A DNA stretch of 64,000 bases from the NCBI RefSeq assembly GCF_029395535.1, contig NZ_CP113920.1, forward strand, positions 1,612,001 to 1,676,000. Reading direction: 5' to 3'. The DNA is from Bifidobacterium sp. ESL0732. GTDB lineage: Bacteria; Actinomycetota; Actinomycetes; Actinomycetales; Bifidobacteriaceae. How positions within the stretch are numbered: position 1 is the first letter of the stretch; each line of letters begins with the position of its first letter. Made by a program: the position numbers and the translations under genes. Below, piece after piece: positions 42,504 through 52,460 of the stretch. The notes beneath the pieces were generated by a model that worked only from the letters and a program-made list of their open reading frames with translations, made no database searches and was not told where the DNA came from.

Positions 42504-44209
42504 CAGCGCGAATCCTTCGCACGCGCTTTGAGCAAATCAAGCATGACGTCATCCATTTCGGTGACATCTCCCGCTCCGACTGTGATAAGGACATCACCCG
42601 GCTTTGAGTGACGGACCAACGTCGCGGCGCCGGACTTAAGATCCTTTGAAGCCGAAATCCAACCTTGAGAGGGGTTATGAGGCAAGCTGCCAGCAGCATC
42701 GACAACGACCTGGGAGGTGATATCCGGGAAATCCTCCTGACGTTCACGTGCCGGGTAAATCGGAGCGATGACGACATCGTCGGCCTTGGCCAGTGCGGCC
42801 GCAAACCGGTCGATAAAGAACTTGGTACGGCTGAACAGATGCGGCTGGAACAGCACACGAATGATGGAATCGGGATATCGGCGACGGGCGGCATCGAGTA
42901 AAGCCGCGATTTCGGTAGGATGGTGGGCATAGTCGTCGACCACCGTCACCCCGTCAACAACGCCGTTGACCTCGAAACGACGAGACGCGCCTTTGAAGGT
43001 CGCGGCCGTGCGGGTGGCGAGCGCCGGATCCATTCCCAAGAGCGTAGTGACGATGATCGCCGCGGTCGCGTTGCGGGCGTTATGGATACCCGGAATCCGC
43101 AAAGTGACCGGGATGCGGCGCTTTTCGTCAGATCCGGCAAAACCTGCCGGCAACTCGATGGTGAACCGTTCCGTGCCATCTCCCGCGCTTTCCTGCTCTG
43201 AAAGGATATGGACAAGCTGCGGACGAACAGCATCGGTATCGGTCGGTTTATCTTTATTTTCAGCAGATTTTTTATGCATCGTGCCGCTGGTGCTATTGTC
43301 GCGAACGTTCGCATCATTCAAGCCCACGATTTGAGTGATATCAGCGCTCGCCTGCGTCGTATAGCAGATTGTCTTGGCGGCCACCTCAGCCGGTAACGCA
43401 CGCACGATGGCCTGCGCGCCCTTGTCGTCGACGGACATGACCACGTATCCCTTGGCATGGCTGGCGTATTCGACGAACGCCTGCTGGTAGTGCTCGGCAT
43501 CTCCGTAATGGTCGAGATGATCGGCCTCAGCGTTGGTAATCAGTGCGAATTGCGGCCGGTATTTTTCGAAACTGCCGTCAGATTCGTCTGATTCGGCCAC
43601 CAACACGTCGCCGCTGCCCGCGTGTCCGCCATCAATGGCGACACCATCAGGGCCTTGGATGGAACCACCGATGGCATAGCTCGGATCGGCAAGCTTGACG
43701 GCCATGCCGGCTTGTGCGCTGATATCGATTCCGCCATCGGCTTGTGCTCCAGCGTTGACGAGAATATGGGAAATCAGCGAACTTGTGGTGGTCTTGCCGT
43801 GCGCACCGGCGACGCTGACCGCACATTTGCTGGCCATCAGCAGCGCGAGGATATCGCTGCGATGGACGATATGCGCTCCAGCAAGAGCGGCCGCAACGAT
43901 TTCGGGATTGTCTGGTTTGATAGCGCTGGAATAGACGACGGTCTGCGCACCCACAACGTTTTCGGCTCGCTGGCCAAAATAGACCTTGACACCCAAGGCA
44001 GTCAGCCGGTCGGTTTTGGCGTTGGCTGCGCGGTCGGAACCGGAAACCTCGACGCCTTGTTCGCTGATCATTTCAGCGAGTACGCTCATGCCTGCTCCGC
44101 CGATACCGATGAAATGGGTGTGTCCCAGCGACGTCAACGTATCCGACGGGCCGAACGCGGCCTTCGTCGGGTCAAGCACGATGGGTTCAGAGCCGATAGT
44201 TGACTGCAC
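42503..44209 (-). CDS. murC: MurC, UDP-MurNAc--L-alanine ligase
   Basis: This 568-residue Mur ligase adds L-alanine to UDP-MurNAc. It has the UDP-binding GIGGAGMS (35-42), the ATP loop GAHGKTTT (135-142), ALITNAEADHLDHYGD, IHNARNATAAI and VVDDYAHHPTEI. About 40 polar residues (DNSTSGTMHKKSAENKD region) are inserted in the central domain, so it is longer than the usual 460-490. A GTG at 44209 is favoured because AAGGAG lies six bases before it; a GTG six codons upstream would include that site. murG lies upstream with a 182-base gap. Confidence 0.95.
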   Translation of the reverse strand: MQSTIGSEPIVLDPTKAAFGPSDTLTSLGHTHFIGIGGAGMSVLAEMISEQGVEVSGSDRAANAKTDRLTALGVKVYFGQRAENVVGAQTVVYSSAIKPDNPEIVAAALAGAHIVHRSDILALLMASKCAVSVAGAHGKTTTSSLISHILVNAGAQADGGIDISAQAGMAVKLADPSYAIGGSIQGPDGVAIDGGHAGSGDVLVAESDESDGSFEKYRPQFALITNAEADHLDHYGDAEHYQQAFVEYASHAKGYVVMSVDDKGAQAIVRALPAEVAAKTICYTTQASADITQIVGLNDANVRDNSTSGTMHKKSAENKDKPTDTDAVRPQLVHILSEQESAGDGTERFTIELPAGFAGSDEKRRIPVTLRIPGIHNARNATAAIIVTTLLGMDPALATRTAATFKGASRRFEVNGVVDGVTVVDDYAHHPTEIAALLDAARRRYPDSIIRVLFQPHLFSRTKFFIDRFAAALAKADDVVIAPIYPARERQEDFPDITSQVVVDAAGSLPHNPSQGWISASKDLKSGAATLVRHSKPGDVLITVGAGDVTEMDDVMLDLLKARAKDSR

Positions 44210-44391
44210 GATACGCTCCTTGGACACTAAAATCTACCGTTGAAAAACATCACTGATGCCGTTATACCCGATTCCTCGGCTTTATCGTTGCCTTGGACGC
44301 AAACCCACGCAGACTACTTGCAATTCACTGAACTGAATGGACAGACACACTGAAATGAAGCAACATTGGGCATATCCTGCCATACAGTCAG

Positions 44392-45561
44392 CTAACGGCC
44401 GGAATCGGCGAAGTCAAGGGCAATACGGGCCATAATTTCGGCGGCGTCACGGATGCCGTAATCGTGCGCCTTGCGGCCCATGTCCTCAAGCCTTTGGGAA
44501 TCGGCAATCAAGGCAGGTACATGCCCACGCACCCAATCCGATGAAAAATCAGCGTCAGCAACCATCAGCCCGCCTCCGACGTCGACCACCGGCTGCGCGT
44601 TGAACCGCTGCTCACCATTGCCGATAGGCAGCGGCACATAAACGGCCGGCATGCCGATGGCGGCCAATTCGCTGACCGTTCCGGCACCGGACCTGCAAAT
44701 CACCAAATCGGCCGCCGCAAACGCCAGATCAATGCGTTCCAAATATTCGGCGACATGGTAATCACCGTGGCCTGCGTGGGCCGGGTCCAAATCGGTGAGC
44801 GCCTGCTCCCCTGCCGTCTGAATCACATGCCGATTGACCTCAGCGCTTTTCTTGCGCCCGGTAAGGTGAATGACCTGCGTGACTTTCAACAGGTCGGCGG
44901 CCGCAGCGCTGACGGCCTCATTAAGGCTTACCGCTCCCAGCGATCCACCGGTAACTACCACCAAAGGACGTTCAGGATCGATGCCGAGTTGCGCGGCGGC
45001 GAGCTTTCGTGTGCATTGCCTGTCATCTTCCAGTTTTTGGCACAAATCTGCCATTACCGGCCGCAATGGGAGCCCGACGCGGCGGATTTCGGCGCCGCCA
45101 TGCGCTTTAAGACCGGTGTTTTCGTAAGCGGTGCCGATGAAATCAGCCCAACGCGCACCCAGTTTGTTGGCCATGCCTGCACGGGCGTTCTGCTCGTGGA
45201 TGACAATGGGCAGTCCCATGGAATGCGCCACGGAATAGACGGGCGCGGAAACGTAACCGCCGAAACCGACCACCACGTCGGCCTGACGACGCTCGAGAAT
45301 TGCACGCACCTTCTTCTGCTCCTGCCGCCACCGACCCGGGAAACGCAGCGCCTGCATGTTTGGACGCCGCGGGAACGGCACCTTGGCGATGGTGTCAAGT
45401 TCGAAGCCGGCCTGGGGCACCAGATCGCGTTCCAGTCCAACGTCGGTGCCAATCACGCTGATGCCAGCCTGCGGGTCTTGGCGCTTGATGGCGGAGGCGA
45501 CGCTTAAGAGCGGGTTGACATGCCCGGCCGTACCGCCTCCGGCCAATACGATATGTTTCAT
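44392..45561 (-). CDS. murG: MurG, UDP-GlcNAc:lipid I N-acetylglucosaminyltransferase
   Basis: This 389-residue GT-B glycosyltransferase converts lipid I to lipid II at the inner face of the membrane. The N-terminal [12 protein letters not shown] loop, the [12 protein letters not shown] segment (canonical HEQN), [13 protein letters not shown] and the C-terminal [27 protein letters not shown]-GlcNAc site are all visible. The length is slightly above average. It lies in the dcw order between ftsW and murC. Confidence 0.96.
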   Translation of the reverse strand: MKHIVLAGGGTAGHVNPLLSVASAIKRQDPQAGISVIGTDVGLERDLVPQAGFELDTIAKVPFPRRPNMQALRFPGRWRQEQKKVRAILERRQADVVVGFGGYVSAPVYSVAHSMGLPIVIHEQNARAGMANKLGARWADFIGTAYENTGLKAHGGAEIRRVGLPLRPVMADLCQKLEDDRQCTRKLAAAQLGIDPERPLVVVTGGSLGAVSLNEAVSAAAADLLKVTQVIHLTGRKKSAEVNRHVIQTAGEQALTDLDPAHAGHGDYHVAEYLERIDLAFAAADLVICRSGAGTVSELAAIGMPAVYVPLPIGNGEQRFNAQPVVDVGGGLMVADADFSSDWVRGHVPALIADSQRLEDMGRKAHDYGIRDAAEIMARIALDFADSGR

Positions 45562-45627
45562 ATTCTCTTTCCCTGTCCGCCTCTATAACGGTATCGTCAA
45601 CGTCTTTTTACCATTCTTCAGCATCTT

Positions 45628-47034
45628 TCAGACACGCGACGAAGTGATATCCATATGAATCTCAGGCTGCATTCTCATCATACTGGTGGATACACCCGCC
45701 GCAAAGAGGCACATCACCAAGCTCGAGCCGCCTGCCGAAACGAACGGCAACGGCACGCCCATCACCGGCAGCAGGCCAATGACGACCATAATGTTGATCA
45801 GCGCCTGACCCACAATCCAGATGGCGATGCAGATCAGAACGCGAGAGGCGTATTTGTCGGGAGTCTGCAAGGCGATGACGAACATGCACCAGCCAAGGAT
45901 GGCGAAAAGAATAACCACGGCGGCGGCACCCACGAATCCGGTCTCTTCGCCGATGATGGCAAAGATGAAATCGTTGTGGGCCTCTGGCAGATAGTTCCAT
46001 TTTTCGCGGGAATTGCCGATACCTACGCCGAAGAGCCCACCTGAGGCCATGGCATATTTGGCATGCATCGATTGGTAGCACTCCCCCTGCAACGCGGAAG
46101 CCGGGCAGGGGCGATACGCGGCTGTAATACGAAGCATACGGTTTGGACTGGTCACCACAAACAGGACCACGAGCGCCAGCAGCACGAGACCAGACCCGAT
46201 CAGCCATTTAGTCGGGAAACCTCCGACCAACATCGCAGTGACGCCGATGGCCACGAGAATCAGCGCCGTACCGAGATCGCCGCCGAGCATGACGGCGCCG
46301 AGACACCCCATAAAGACGACAATCAGAGGCAGATAGGCTTTGAAGCCCTCGCGCTCATAATGTTTTGCCGCCGAGGCCACAGCCCACGGCATCCAGATAC
46401 ACAAAGCGAGTTTCATGAATTCCGCCGGCTGCATGGAGCCGAGGCCAGGTATGCCGATCCACCCCTTGTTTCCGTTGACCTCAATCCCGATCGGCGTCAT
46501 GGTCAACAGCTGCAGACAGATTGCGATCACCACGAACACAAACGAGGCCTTGCGGTAGCTTTCAGAGCGGAAACGCATCGACACGAAGCAGGCGATCAGG
46601 CCTAGCACACAGAAGAACCCCTGTGTTAGCGCCTGTTTCCAAGGGGAAAGCCCATAGGAAATCATGGTCACCGAAGAGGCCGAAAACACCATGACCACTC
46701 CGAAGCAGGTCAGGGCGATCACCGCGATGCGGAAACCGTAATAGCACCACAAAGGGTTCATCAACGCGTGGATGCCTGAATAATCGGTGACTTTGAGCAC
46801 TTCGGAGGTATCGGTATCGACCTGCCGGTCGGAGACACCCACATCCTTAACTTTGTAATACATCAGATTCAGGCGTGATCGCGATTGCCTCTTGGTTTTA
46901 TCGCGGTCTCCATCTCGAGAGTTGACGGTTTTGCTTCGCCCGTATCTGGACACAGAGTTGCGGCCTGAACGGGTCTTTTTCTTGGCCCTGCGTTCCGGTT
47001 TGCTTTCATCGTAGTCGTATACACGTCTAGCCAT
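45628..47034 (-). CDS. ftsW: FtsW, SEDS-family septal peptidoglycan glycosyltransferase
   Basis: This 468-residue polytopic protein has a basic cytoplasmic N-terminus of about 90 residues, then about ten membrane helices. The SEDS landmarks [43 protein letters not shown]-like (here [14 protein letters not shown]) and [11 protein letters not shown] are present. It polymerises lipid II at the septum with FtsI. The ATG at 47034 overlaps the murD stop by eight bases (ATGGCTAG), so the two are translationally coupled. Longer in-frame starts would extend further into murD and are unlikely. Confidence 0.95.
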   Translation of the reverse strand: MARRVYDYDESKPERRAKKKTRSGRNSVSRYGRSKTVNSRDGDRDKTKRQSRSRLNLMYYKVKDVGVSDRQVDTDTSEVLKVTDYSGIHALMNPLWCYYGFRIAVIALTCFGVVMVFSASSVTMISYGLSPWKQALTQGFFCVLGLIACFVSMRFRSESYRKASFVFVVIAICLQLLTMTPIGIEVNGNKGWIGIPGLGSMQPAEFMKLALCIWMPWAVASAAKHYEREGFKAYLPLIVVFMGCLGAVMLGGDLGTALILVAIGVTAMLVGGFPTKWLIGSGLVLLALVVLFVVTSPNRMLRITAAYRPCPASALQGECYQSMHAKYAMASGGLFGVGIGNSREKWNYLPEAHNDFIFAIIGEETGFVGAAAVVILFAILGWCMFVIALQTPDKYASRVLICIAIWIVGQALINIMVVIGLLPVMGVPLPFVSAGGSSLVMCLFAAGVSTSMMRMQPEIHMDITSSRV

Positions 47035-48529
47035 GCTTGCGTACCCAATCACGGGCGGCGTCGGCAAACTGCGAGCCGCGGTCGGCATACGAGACGAACT
47101 GATCCATCGAAGCGCAAGCCGGTGCCATCAGCACCACGTCGCCACTTTCGGCATAGTTGCCGGCGGCTTCGACTGCACGATCCATCACGCCTGCTTTGTC
47201 TTTAGGATCAATGACGGTCAAGGGGATATCCGGGGCGCTGGCCTTGAAGGCGTCGAGCATGGGCTTCTGGTCGACGCCAATAATGACGGCGGCTTTGATG
47301 GTTTTGGCCTGATCGGCCACGAGGTCTTCGAAATGACCACCTTTGGCCAAGCCTCCGGCAATCCAAACCACAGATTTCGGCTTGTAGCTGGAAAGCGAGG
47401 CGTGGGCAGCATCGGCGTTGGTGGCCTTGGAATCGTCTACGAAACGCAATGTGCCACCATCTTTGAAATGTTCGGTGGCGACGGTCTGGATGCGATGGCC
47501 GCCGGGGGCAAAGGCACGCAGGGCGTCAAGACAGCGACCCGGATCGGCGCCCAAGCCCATCGCCAAAGCAAGGGCGGTGATGGCATCGGCCAAAAGGTGC
47601 GGATAAACCGTACCGTCGGGTTCGCATAGATGCGAGAATTCAGTGACTTTGGCCAGTGCATTCATATCGCCGGCCGGAGCGCCTGCCAAGCCGCTGGCGT
47701 CGACGATCCAGCCGTCGGCAATGCCGATCTGACCGGGTTCGGGGGCATGGAGAGTGAAGCCGATCTTGCGACATTCCGGACCAGTCTGTGCCGCTTGGGC
47801 AAGATTTGTGACACGTTCATCGTCGGCATTGAACACCAGCACACGCTTGGCCGCATGGAAGACCTTGGATTTGTCGGCCGCATAATTGGCCATGCCACCG
47901 TGCCAGTCGAGGTGATCGGCGGCGATATTGGTGATGGCAGCACAATCGAGCGCCAACGAATCGGTGAAATGCATCTGGAAGCTGCTCAATTCCACGCACA
48001 ACACATCATGTTTCGGGTCGACGGCAGCCAGGCTTACGGATTTGCCGATATTGCCCACGGCCGGGGCGTCCATACCACAATCAGTAAGCATGGCGGAAAC
48101 CATCTGCGTGGTCGAGGTCTTGCCGTTCGTACCGGTGATGCCTATCCAATACGCGGGTTCGTGCAACGCCGAATGTTCGGCCGGGACCCGCAGCGCCCAA
48201 GCCAGCTCAACCTCGCTGATCACCGGAATACCTCGGCGCTGGGCTTCAAGGATAAAAGGTGTACGCGGATTGAAAACCGGCGAGGCGACGACGATATCAA
48301 CATCGTCCCAATCGATATCGTCAAAGGAATGCAGATCGGCTTCAGGCTTCTTCTCGTCGACGCTCAACACACGGCCCGCGCGACCTTGCAAGGCTTCGAC
48401 GGCACCGCGACCGGAAACTCCGAGACCGGCTACCAATACGGTCTTGCCACTTACATCGAGACGTGACGACCCGTTTGCGGCGCCGTCACGACGCACCGAC
48501 GAAAAACCGGAATCTCCTGCACTCTGCAT
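47027..48529 (-). CDS. murD: MurD, UDP-MurNAc-L-alanine--D-glutamate ligase
   Basis: This 500-residue Mur ligase adds D-glutamate to UDP-MurNAc-L-Ala. It has [17 protein letters not shown] at the N-terminus, the ATP loop [28 protein letters not shown] and [12 protein letters not shown]. The ATG at 48529 is preferred because GAAGGAAAGG lies ten bases upstream; this removes 28 residues of an upstream in-frame extension that would overlap mraY. It lies between mraY and ftsW. Confidence 0.95.
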   Translation of the reverse strand: MQSAGDSGFSSVRRDGAANGSSRLDVSGKTVLVAGLGVSGRGAVEALQGRAGRVLSVDEKKPEADLHSFDDIDWDDVDIVVASPVFNPRTPFILEAQRRGIPVISEVELAWALRVPAEHSALHEPAYWIGITGTNGKTSTTQMVSAMLTDCGMDAPAVGNIGKSVSLAAVDPKHDVLCVELSSFQMHFTDSLALDCAAITNIAADHLDWHGGMANYAADKSKVFHAAKRVLVFNADDERVTNLAQAAQTGPECRKIGFTLHAPEPGQIGIADGWIVDASGLAGAPAGDMNALAKVTEFSHLCEPDGTVYPHLLADAITALALAMGLGADPGRCLDALRAFAPGGHRIQTVATEHFKDGGTLRFVDDSKATNADAAHASLSSYKPKSVVWIAGGLAKGGHFEDLVADQAKTIKAAVIIGVDQKPMLDAFKASAPDIPLTVIDPKDKAGVMDRAVEAAGNYAESGDVVLMAPACASMDQFVSYADRGSQFADAARDWVRKHG

Positions 48530-48582
48530 CTCAATCTGCCTTTCCTTCAAGCTTTTAGCCTCAACGTTGATTCGAATAGTCC

Positions 48583-49686
48583 CTATATCAGCAGACCGGA
48601 ACGCGAAGCCCAATCCGTATAGAAAATCATGAGACCAATCAGCACGAACATGAACTCAATCATCCAGAAGCGCACGACGACCTTCTGCTCGCTCCAACCT
48701 TTCAGCTCAAAATGATGGTGAATCGGCGCCATCTTGAAAACTCGCTTATGCGTGAGTTTGAAGCAGCCCACCTGGATGACGTCACTCATCGCCTCGATGA
48801 CATATAGTCCGCCGATGATCACGGCAAGGAATTCGGTGTGGGTGGCGATGGAAAGTGCGGCGAAAAGCCCGCCCAAGGCCAAAGAACCGGTATCGCCCAT
48901 GAAAATGGTGGCAGGGTTGGAGTTGTACCAGAGGAAGCCGAAGCAGGCCACAGCGGCGCAGGCCGCGATAATCGTCAGATCCAGCGGATCGGAAACCGCG
49001 TAGGAATAGCCCGGCTTCGGACCGCCCTTGACATGATAACTTTCCCAGAAGGCGATGATAGTGTAACCGGCCAAGGAGATCATCGAGGAGCCGGTGGCCA
49101 GCCCGTCAAGCCCGTCGGTCAGGTTGACGGCGTTGGTCCATGCGATCATCAGGAAATTGACCCAGATTACGAAGACGACGATGGCGACGGCCCTGCCCGC
49201 GAACTCGAAGCTGAAGAAAGGATGCTCAATGAAACTCATGCCCGCCTGGGCAGAGGGAAAACCTGACTTGGTGGGAATAAGCAAAGCCAGCACCGCATAA
49301 ATGGTGGCAAAAACGAATTGGCCGAAGAACTTCCCGCCGACGCTCAACCCGGTGTTCTGCTTTTTACGCACTTTGGCGAAGTCATCGATGAATCCCAGAC
49401 TGCCCATCGACACCATCGCGAAAAGCACCAATACGGCCGACCACGAAACAACCTGGCCGCCAGTCAGTCCACGGTATATCGCGGAAGCACCCCAGCCGAG
49501 CAACACGGCCAGAATGATGACCACGCCACCCATTGTGGCGGTGCCACGTTTCAAAAGATGCGACTGTGGGCCGTCCTGACGGATGTACTGGCCGTAGTGC
49601 AGCCTGTGCACCAGTTTGATCATGGCCGGCGTGCCGATCATCGTGACCAACAGCGAGACCACAATGCCGATGATGAGGGAAATCAA
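48583..49686 (-). CDS. mraY: MraY, phospho-MurNAc-pentapeptide translocase
   Basis: This 367-residue integral membrane enzyme transfers phospho-MurNAc-pentapeptide to undecaprenyl phosphate to make lipid I. It has ten predicted helices, the catalytic DDxxK in [36 protein letters not shown] and [11 protein letters not shown]. The start is a TTG overlapping the murF stop (TTGA), with GGAG upstream; the N-terminus then begins directly with the first membrane helix, as in other MraY proteins. Confidence 0.95.
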   Translation of the reverse strand: MISLIIGIVVSLLVTMIGTPAMIKLVHRLHYGQYIRQDGPQSHLLKRGTATMGGVVIILAVLLGWGASAIYRGLTGGQVVSWSAVLVLFAMVSMGSLGFIDDFAKVRKKQNTGLSVGGKFFGQFVFATIYAVLALLIPTKSGFPSAQAGMSFIEHPFFSFEFAGRAVAIVVFVIWVNFLMIAWTNAVNLTDGLDGLATGSSMISLAGYTIIAFWESYHVKGGPKPGYSYAVSDPLDLTIIAACAAVACFGFLWYNSNPATIFMGDTGSLALGGLFAALSIATHTEFLAVIIGGLYVIEAMSDVIQVGCFKLTHKRVFKMAPIHHHFELKGWSEQKVVVRFWMIEFMFVLIGLMIFYTDWASRSGLLI

Positions 49687-51389
49687 TGTTTCGGCTCCAC
49701 TTCTTGTTGCGTTTTCTGTTCCATGCCCGCCCAACGTTCGGCCAAAGCGGAAAGCCCCGAAAAATGCGAACCTTTAAGCAGCACAACAGTGTCTTGGTGA
49801 CGCCGTGCGATTTGTGCGACCAACCGCTCGGCGTCGACGGCGCTATGTACCCATTGCACCACGACGGGGGTACGCTGCGGTCCGTCTGAAGCAATGGTTG
49901 TATCACAAACTGTATCGGCTGGTGCAGCCTCAGATGATGCGCTGCCACCCGACACGTCACCAGTAACCTGCAGCCCTTCGGCACCTTGCGCCAACGCGTG
50001 TGCCAGATCGTCAAAATGCTTGTCGATTTCGTTGCCCACCGCGATAATCTCATCGAGCCCGAGGGATGCGGCGTAGGCACCGATCTGGCGGTGTAGCTTC
50101 AGCTCGTCGTCTCCCAGTTCGAGCATCGCGCCCAGAACGGCGACACGGTAGGGCTTTGGTTTGCTTGCGGTGCTATCGGTTTTATCTTGCGTTTTCTTTT
50201 CCGACGGCTCATCAGGTGCTTCCCAACGGGCCAGCCCGTCAAGTCCGGCCCGCATGGAATCAGGATTGGCGTTGAAGGAATCGTCGATAAGCGTAAAGGA
50301 GCCTGAACCTTCACCCAGATCGACCAACGATACGGCCATGCGGTGCGGACTGATATGTTTGACGTCGCCAAGACCTTCGGCGATGTCGGTGAGAGGCATA
50401 CCAAAATAATCAGCCACCGTGGCGGCGGCCAATGCGTTGATGACGTTGTGCGCTCCGCCGATACCCAAATGCACCTGGGCCATTTCGCCGTTCGGGGCCA
50501 CCAGTGTAAAGCTGGGACGGTCGAGCGTGTCGACGCTAATATTGGCAGCGGTCATTTTTTTTGATTGAGGCTGCGCCTCGCCATTCAAACCGAACCAAAG
50601 CACATCACCGGGCGCAAATTTCGTCATCGCCGCCACGCGTTTGTCGTCAGCGTTCAAGACGGTGACGCCGCTTGGCACCAAGCCTTGCACTATTTCGCTT
50701 TTGGCCTGTGCTATACGTTCCACGGAACCGAACTCGCCCAAGTGAGCCACGCCGACTTTCAGCACCACGGCCAAATCCGGAGGCACGATGCGTGTCAGAT
50801 TCGCGATTTCGCCGACATGGTTGGCACCCATTTCGGCGACGAAAAAGCGGGTGCGCTCCCCCACCTTCAATGCGGTCAACGGCAGGCCGATGTCGTTATT
50901 GAACGAACCCACCGGAGCCACGGTTTCGCCAAGCTTGTCCATCAGCGATCGCAGAAGATCTTTGGTGGTCGTCTTGCCGACCGAACCGGTGATGCCGATA
51001 ACGGAAAAATCTTTATTCGACTGCCGGCGACGCACGATATTGTGCTGCGCCAAATGTCCCAAAGCGGCAACAGTGTCGTCCACCACAATCTGAGCAATGC
51101 CGTCCGCACCGGCCACCACGTGGTCGACCAAAGCCGCCACCGCACCTTTCGCACCGGCACCGGCCACGAAATCATGCCCGTCGACATGCTCGCCTTTGAT
51201 GGCAACGAACACCGATCCGTTTGTGATTTGCCGCGAATCGCTGAATACCGAAGTGGCCACGGCCCCATCAGGCACCGCATAACCGGGACCCGAAACGATG
51301 CGGCCACCGACTGTCTGCGCAATCTCCTCGATTGTCATCGGCATCATGCCGGATTCGCTATCCGAAGTTCCGGTCATCTTAGCGCTCAA
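49683..51389 (-). CDS. murF: MurF, UDP-MurNAc-tripeptide--D-Ala-D-Ala ligase
   Basis: This roughly 568-residue Mur ligase attaches D-Ala-D-Ala to the stem tripeptide. It has the N-terminal MurF domain (DSRQITNGSVFVAIKG), the ATP loop GITGSVGKTTTKD, MGANHVGEI and FTLIDDSFNANPDS. Two polar insertions (a Ser/Lys/Thr-rich stretch after the third domain begins, and VSGGSASSEAAPADTV near the C-terminus) make it longer than usual. A TTG at 51389 with AAAGGTGG six bases upstream is the likeliest start; an ATG seven codons earlier and one four codons later are alternatives. Confidence 0.93.
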   Translation of the reverse strand: MSAKMTGTSDSESGMMPMTIEEIAQTVGGRIVSGPGYAVPDGAVATSVFSDSRQITNGSVFVAIKGEHVDGHDFVAGAGAKGAVAALVDHVVAGADGIAQIVVDDTVAALGHLAQHNIVRRRQSNKDFSVIGITGSVGKTTTKDLLRSLMDKLGETVAPVGSFNNDIGLPLTALKVGERTRFFVAEMGANHVGEIANLTRIVPPDLAVVLKVGVAHLGEFGSVERIAQAKSEIVQGLVPSGVTVLNADDKRVAAMTKFAPGDVLWFGLNGEAQPQSKKMTAANISVDTLDRPSFTLVAPNGEMAQVHLGIGGAHNVINALAAATVADYFGMPLTDIAEGLGDVKHISPHRMAVSLVDLGEGSGSFTLIDDSFNANPDSMRAGLDGLARWEAPDEPSEKKTQDKTDSTASKPKPYRVAVLGAMLELGDDELKLHRQIGAYAASLGLDEIIAVGNEIDKHFDDLAHALAQGAEGLQVTGDVSGGSASSEAAPADTVCDTTIASDGPQRTPVVVQWVHSAVDAERLVAQIARRHQDTVVLLKGSHFSGLSALAERWAGMEQKTQQEVEPKH

Positions 51390-51490
51390 CGTATGCCACC
51401 TTTTGTCCATATATCTTTAATATTGCCAGCAAAGCAAACCGTAGTCAGTCTGTACACAACATGCCAGACGAAATACCGTCGCAAAAGCTT

Positions 51491-52378
51491 TCATTGCATT
51501 TCCTTCGAAACGCGCAGGGCATTGCGAATGTTGCTACGACGGACCCCTGCATCCAAAGCCATCGCGATCGCCAAGGAAAGACGACGCTGGCCCTGCAAGC
51601 CACCTGCCACACTCGCCTGTCCGGCCAACCAGCTGGACTCCTCGTCACAAGTGACCAGACGCTTGCGTTCGTCAATCGAGAAACCGTACAGGTTTTGCAC
51701 CGACTCGAGCACATGAGCCCCTTGGGCCTTGTTCAGCATTTCGATGGAACCCAAAACATCGACGCTGACACCTTCAAGCGCGCCTGGGCGCAGAGTCTGA
51801 TTATCAGCGGAAATCACCATCGCCGCAGCACCGTCCTCAGAGCAGACGGCAAGCGTGTGCTGAACATCAAGAATCCCCAAAGGATAAGTCAATTCCAGTT
51901 CACGCTCCAACGAACTGGAACCAGATCTGCTCACGATGCCCACAGGATTACCAAGCATATGCAGGAAATCGGCCAGACGAACCACATCGGCCTGAACCTC
52001 TTCGTCATCCTCACCACAGACGACGAACACGGCCATGGTATTGGCCGGAGTTCCCGCGATGTCAGAGGCCAGCTCACCCATGGTTTCCTGGTCGGGAACG
52101 GAAAGCAAAGCCGGGACACCTACCGATTGTGCCTGCGAAAGCAAAGATGGCGGCACCAAAACCGCATAGGCGCCACGAGCCACAGCCAACGAAAGCAACG
52201 AGGGGTCGTCATTGCTTTTCAGAATGTAAAGAGCCCCCGGACGCACCGAATTCGGGCTATCAGCGATCGAGGTGACCGTAACGCCGTCGGCGAATTTAGG
52301 TTCAAGCCCAAAGCCATAGTGACTGGCGATATAGCCCAAAGTCACACGCCGCGAAATCGATTCGCTTACCACGCTCAT
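51491..52378 (-). CDS. MurE-like pseudoenzyme in the murE position of the dcw cluster
   Basis: This 295-residue protein lies between ftsI and murF, where murE normally is. Its N-terminal part (VTSIADSPNSVRPGALYILKS ... AVARGAYAVLVPPS) follows the MurE N-terminal domain (DSR-V-pG-lF). The next part keeps the central-domain outline, but the ATP loop is replaced by VFVVCGEDDEEV, TTP by TYPLGI and EVSSHAL by ISADNQTL. The end (GQRRLSLAIAMALDAGVRRSNIRNALRV) matches the NalAAiaaal segment closing the central domain. The C-terminal ligase domain is absent. GGAAAGG precedes the ATG, and the frame is intact, so it is probably expressed as a non-catalytic scaffold or regulator rather than being a decaying pseudogene. 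Confidence 0.78.
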   Translation of the reverse strand: MSVVSESISRRVTLGYIASHYGFGLEPKFADGVTVTSIADSPNSVRPGALYILKSNDDPSLLSLAVARGAYAVLVPPSLLSQAQSVGVPALLSVPDQETMGELASDIAGTPANTMAVFVVCGEDDEEVQADVVRLADFLHMLGNPVGIVSRSGSSSLERELELTYPLGILDVQHTLAVCSEDGAAAMVISADNQTLRPGALEGVSVDVLGSIEMLNKAQGAHVLESVQNLYGFSIDERKRLVTCDEESSWLAGQASVAGGLQGQRRLSLAIAMALDAGVRRSNIRNALRVSKEMQ

Positions 52379-52460
52379 GCTTCGACCTTTCCCGCAGGAA
52401 ACGTCGGGTAGCGGCCAGCTGCCACTGCTCTGTCCCGTTTCATGCTGTTATCACCATTTG

